Assembly: GCF_013373865.1 (NCBI RefSeq)
Contig: NC_050473.1
Coordinates: 6,521,710-6,585,709, forward strand
Length of the DNA: 64,000 nt
DNA from: Monomorium pharaonis
Lineage: Eukaryota; Arthropoda; Insecta; Hymenoptera; Formicidae
Reading direction: 5' to 3'
The notes beneath the pieces are model-generated. The model saw only the letters and a program-made list of their open reading frames with translations. It was not told the DNA's origin and made no database searches. Every line of letters starts with the position of its first letter. The stretch's first letter is position 1. Shown here in pieces: positions 62,201 through 64,000 of this stretch. The position numbers were made by a program, and so were the translations under genes.

Positions 62201-62228
<28 letters not shown>
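62201..62228. repeat. (CT)n microsatellite
   Basis: CT tract with TTT interruptions on both sides. Confidence 0.9.
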
Positions 62229-62241
<13 letters not shown>

Positions 62242-62756
62242 TTTTTAAATTGTTCTACTTAGAAAATTTATTATTGCAGGAAGTGGTATCCCAAGATACT
62301 TAGCCTCTGCGAAAATAACTTCGCTTGCTCCGGAAGGGAAATTCTCCGAGACCAAAATTGAATAATAATTGCTTAATTTATTGAACTCTCTTTTTCAGTA
62401 ATTTGCTCTCCAATGGCATTCTAAATTATTCCTTACAATCGCGAGACAGAGTTGCCAAGCGCGATCGATATTTATAACTAATAACTTTGCCATAAATCGA
62501 GCACTTCGTGCAACAATTTCGAAAGCGATAAATTATGTATTAAGTCGCTTAAAGATAATGTCGAAACGCAGTTTGTACGAACATCAGTTTAAGTGGAGTA
62601 AACTTTAAATAGGCGTCAGTAGTTTAGTTTACTGACGAATTAATTCCTGGGTGTAGTTCACTTAGCACAAAATTACTCAACAAGAGTTGCACAAATTTCC
62701 TCCATTGATCTCTCTCTCTCTCTCTTTTTCTCCCTTTTCCCCCTCTCTGTTTCTAC

Positions 62757-62788
<32 letters not shown>

Positions 62789-63841
62789 GTCTGGAAATCT
62801 CCCAGGAATGCGAATTACCCGCTGAAAATTAACAGGATGCGAGTTCGAGATTAAATAAACTCTGGTTTGGTGTTCGTGACGTACACGCAGCATTATTGTA
62901 TGTACGTGTATATATTGTCGTACGATATCAGTTTACCTTATCAACATGCACGGTACAAGTTATACAAACTGATTTGAATTTAATAAAACTGGCATTGACT
63001 TTTTATTTAGTTACGTTGCAAACATACGGCAATGTAATACGCACCCGGCGCGTGTAATTAGGAAGTAATATGTCACGATCATTCGATTCTTCGCAATTTA
63101 AATCACGGTGCTGCGCCGATGTTTCCATGCTACTAATTTACATTGTTATACACACTACATTACGCTAATGAAATAATAACGGAATCGGCAATTACAGCAT
63201 CGCGTGCTGCGCGCTCCTCGAGCGAACTTTAAATTTTCCCTCGGCGCGCGGTCAGATTGTCCATAATCGAATTAGTTCGCTCCACGTGCTCTGCAAACTC
63301 CTGTCGAAAATTACGAAGGTCCGCTGCAACTCAGTCAACGTTTCCCGATATAGGTACACCGCATGTTGTATCGATCGCAGCGACCATCGCTATTCCGCAA
63401 AATTGTGGCTATTTGCAATAGAGATCGCAATTTTGGTCGTGTCTTTTGTCATTTAATACAATACACAAGACACCGTCACCAAATTAATAAATCGTAAGAT
63501 TTAAATCTGAATAAAAAATATAAAACACAAACACAATTTTTTTTTTAATTTTTTTTTTTTTTTTATATTTTTGTGAAATATAATTGATGAAATATTTATA
63601 TTTTATGACTTATGACAATTTTTGTGAAAAGAATCCGAATATTTTATACAAGTAAGAAAGTCCGTTTGCAAGTGAAATGCGAGGAAATCAACATTTTTCT
63701 TCTTCAAATATAAAGTCGTTTACATAGAAATCCACTAGTACAAATAAAAGATGGAGGAACCAGAGTTCAACTCGAATTATTAAGTCGCTATACTTCTTGT
63801 GTACAGAAATGGGAATAAAAGCATGCGGAAAGCCGAAAACT

Positions 63842-63847
63842 TTTATT
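63842..63847 (-). terminator. Polyadenylation signal AATAAA, minus strand
   Basis: AATAAA on the minus strand lies 62 nt below the TGA stop at 63909-63911. Cleavage would be expected around 63815-63830. This makes the frame above it a plausible last exon. Confidence 0.45.
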
Positions 63848-63908
63848 CGAATTGCTCGGTACAATATGCAGCTTGATGGCACGAATCTTTATGCGGCTTC
63901 AAGGCGAT

Positions 63909-64000
63909 TCACCCATCCTTACGATAATTCCACGAAGGAGTTCCGACGAACAGAACTTTACCATCAGTTTCATTACCCTGCTCCAGCGGTGTTTCCTTAC
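63909..64000 (-). CDS. 3' end of a minus-strand gene (partial)
   Basis: At the right edge the minus strand reads 29 codons and TGA, entering as a partial exon. Residues include ETPLEQGNE and DGKVLFVGTPSWNYRKDG. The stop is followed 62 nt later by AATAAA. Composition is typical of a soluble protein. An alternative is a donor (TATC before GTAAGG, ending the exon at about 63925), which would make it an internal exon. The gene lies right of the window and would converge on, or lie inside an intron of, the plus-strand gene. I do not recognise the peptide. Confidence 0.4.
   Translation of the reverse strand, partial: KETPLEQGNETDGKVLFVGTPSWNYRKDG

Larger units (their letters stand above)
60888..63841 (+). 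other. Right non-coding stretch
   Basis: AT-rich with a dispersed repeat (61141-61340), (CT)n at 62201-62228, interrupted CT tracts at 62708-62790 and long T runs near 63540-63565. It is probably intron of the plus-strand gene, or intergenic. No further exon is supported. Confidence 0.35.

Noticed and set aside
62280..62368. Possible terminal exon after exon 58780 (acceptor TTATTGCAG, phase 1, stop TAA)
   Set aside because: The frame is open for about 28 codons, but composition is AT-rich, there is no clear AATAAA nearby and chance is sufficient.
1..64000. tRNA, rRNA, CRISPR, bacterial operon or provirus features
   Set aside because: A visual scan for tRNA B-box motifs, rRNA segments, regular direct-repeat/spacer arrays and transposase or polymerase motifs found nothing convincing.

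Overview
This is nuclear DNA of an animal, most likely an insect and probably a hymenopteran such as an ant. The basis is composition and texture, not a recognised gene. Long AT-rich introns alternate with CpG-rich islands, CG dinucleotides remain common even in AT-rich DNA, (GA)n/(CT)n microsatellites are frequent, and short AT-rich inverted-repeat elements are scattered. There is no prokaryotic gene organisation. More than 95% of the window is non-coding, so most long open frames are chance or repeat artefacts.

Layout. (1) 0.8-2.5 kb: a CpG-rich promoter island. Minus-strand splice donors at 1667 and 1987 lie below stretches with no ATG on the minus strand, so a gene probably starts here and leaves the window to the left. 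A 100-nt hairpin (652-751) lies just beyond it. (2) 3.6-4.1 kb: a plus-strand promoter, 5' UTR and first coding exon (ATG 4013, donor after 4082). (3) 4.1-45 kb: long introns holding a good internal exon (21324-21376), a 2-kb 11-bp minisatellite (17.1-19.1 kb), several MITE-like elements and a second plus-strand promoter island (32.0-32.7 kb). That island carries two 5' UTR-type donors, followed by a coding first exon at 38413-38470. (4) 45-59 kb: internal exons at 45053-45167 and 58734-58780, which join in frame. (5) 60.3-60.9 kb: a third CpG-rich island with CRE sites, followed by ATG 60720. (6) 63.8-64.0 kb: the 3' end of a minus-strand gene, with stop codon and AATAAA.

Working model (inference): one long plus-strand gene with at least three alternative promoters and N-termini, its main body lying right of the window. 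The donors after 4082, 38470, 58780 and 60732 all interrupt a codon after its first base, with G as that base. The exons from 38413, 45053 and 58734 join into one open frame of 73 complete codons. I do not recognise the protein. The first peptide (MDRFRVTPAS) faintly recalls the FxVxP start of K-Cl cotransporters (SLC12A4-7), which also use alternative first exons, but this is too weak to name the gene.

Exon calls rest on splice signals, phase and codon-like composition read by eye. No homology search or transcript evidence was available. Repeat boundaries are approximate.
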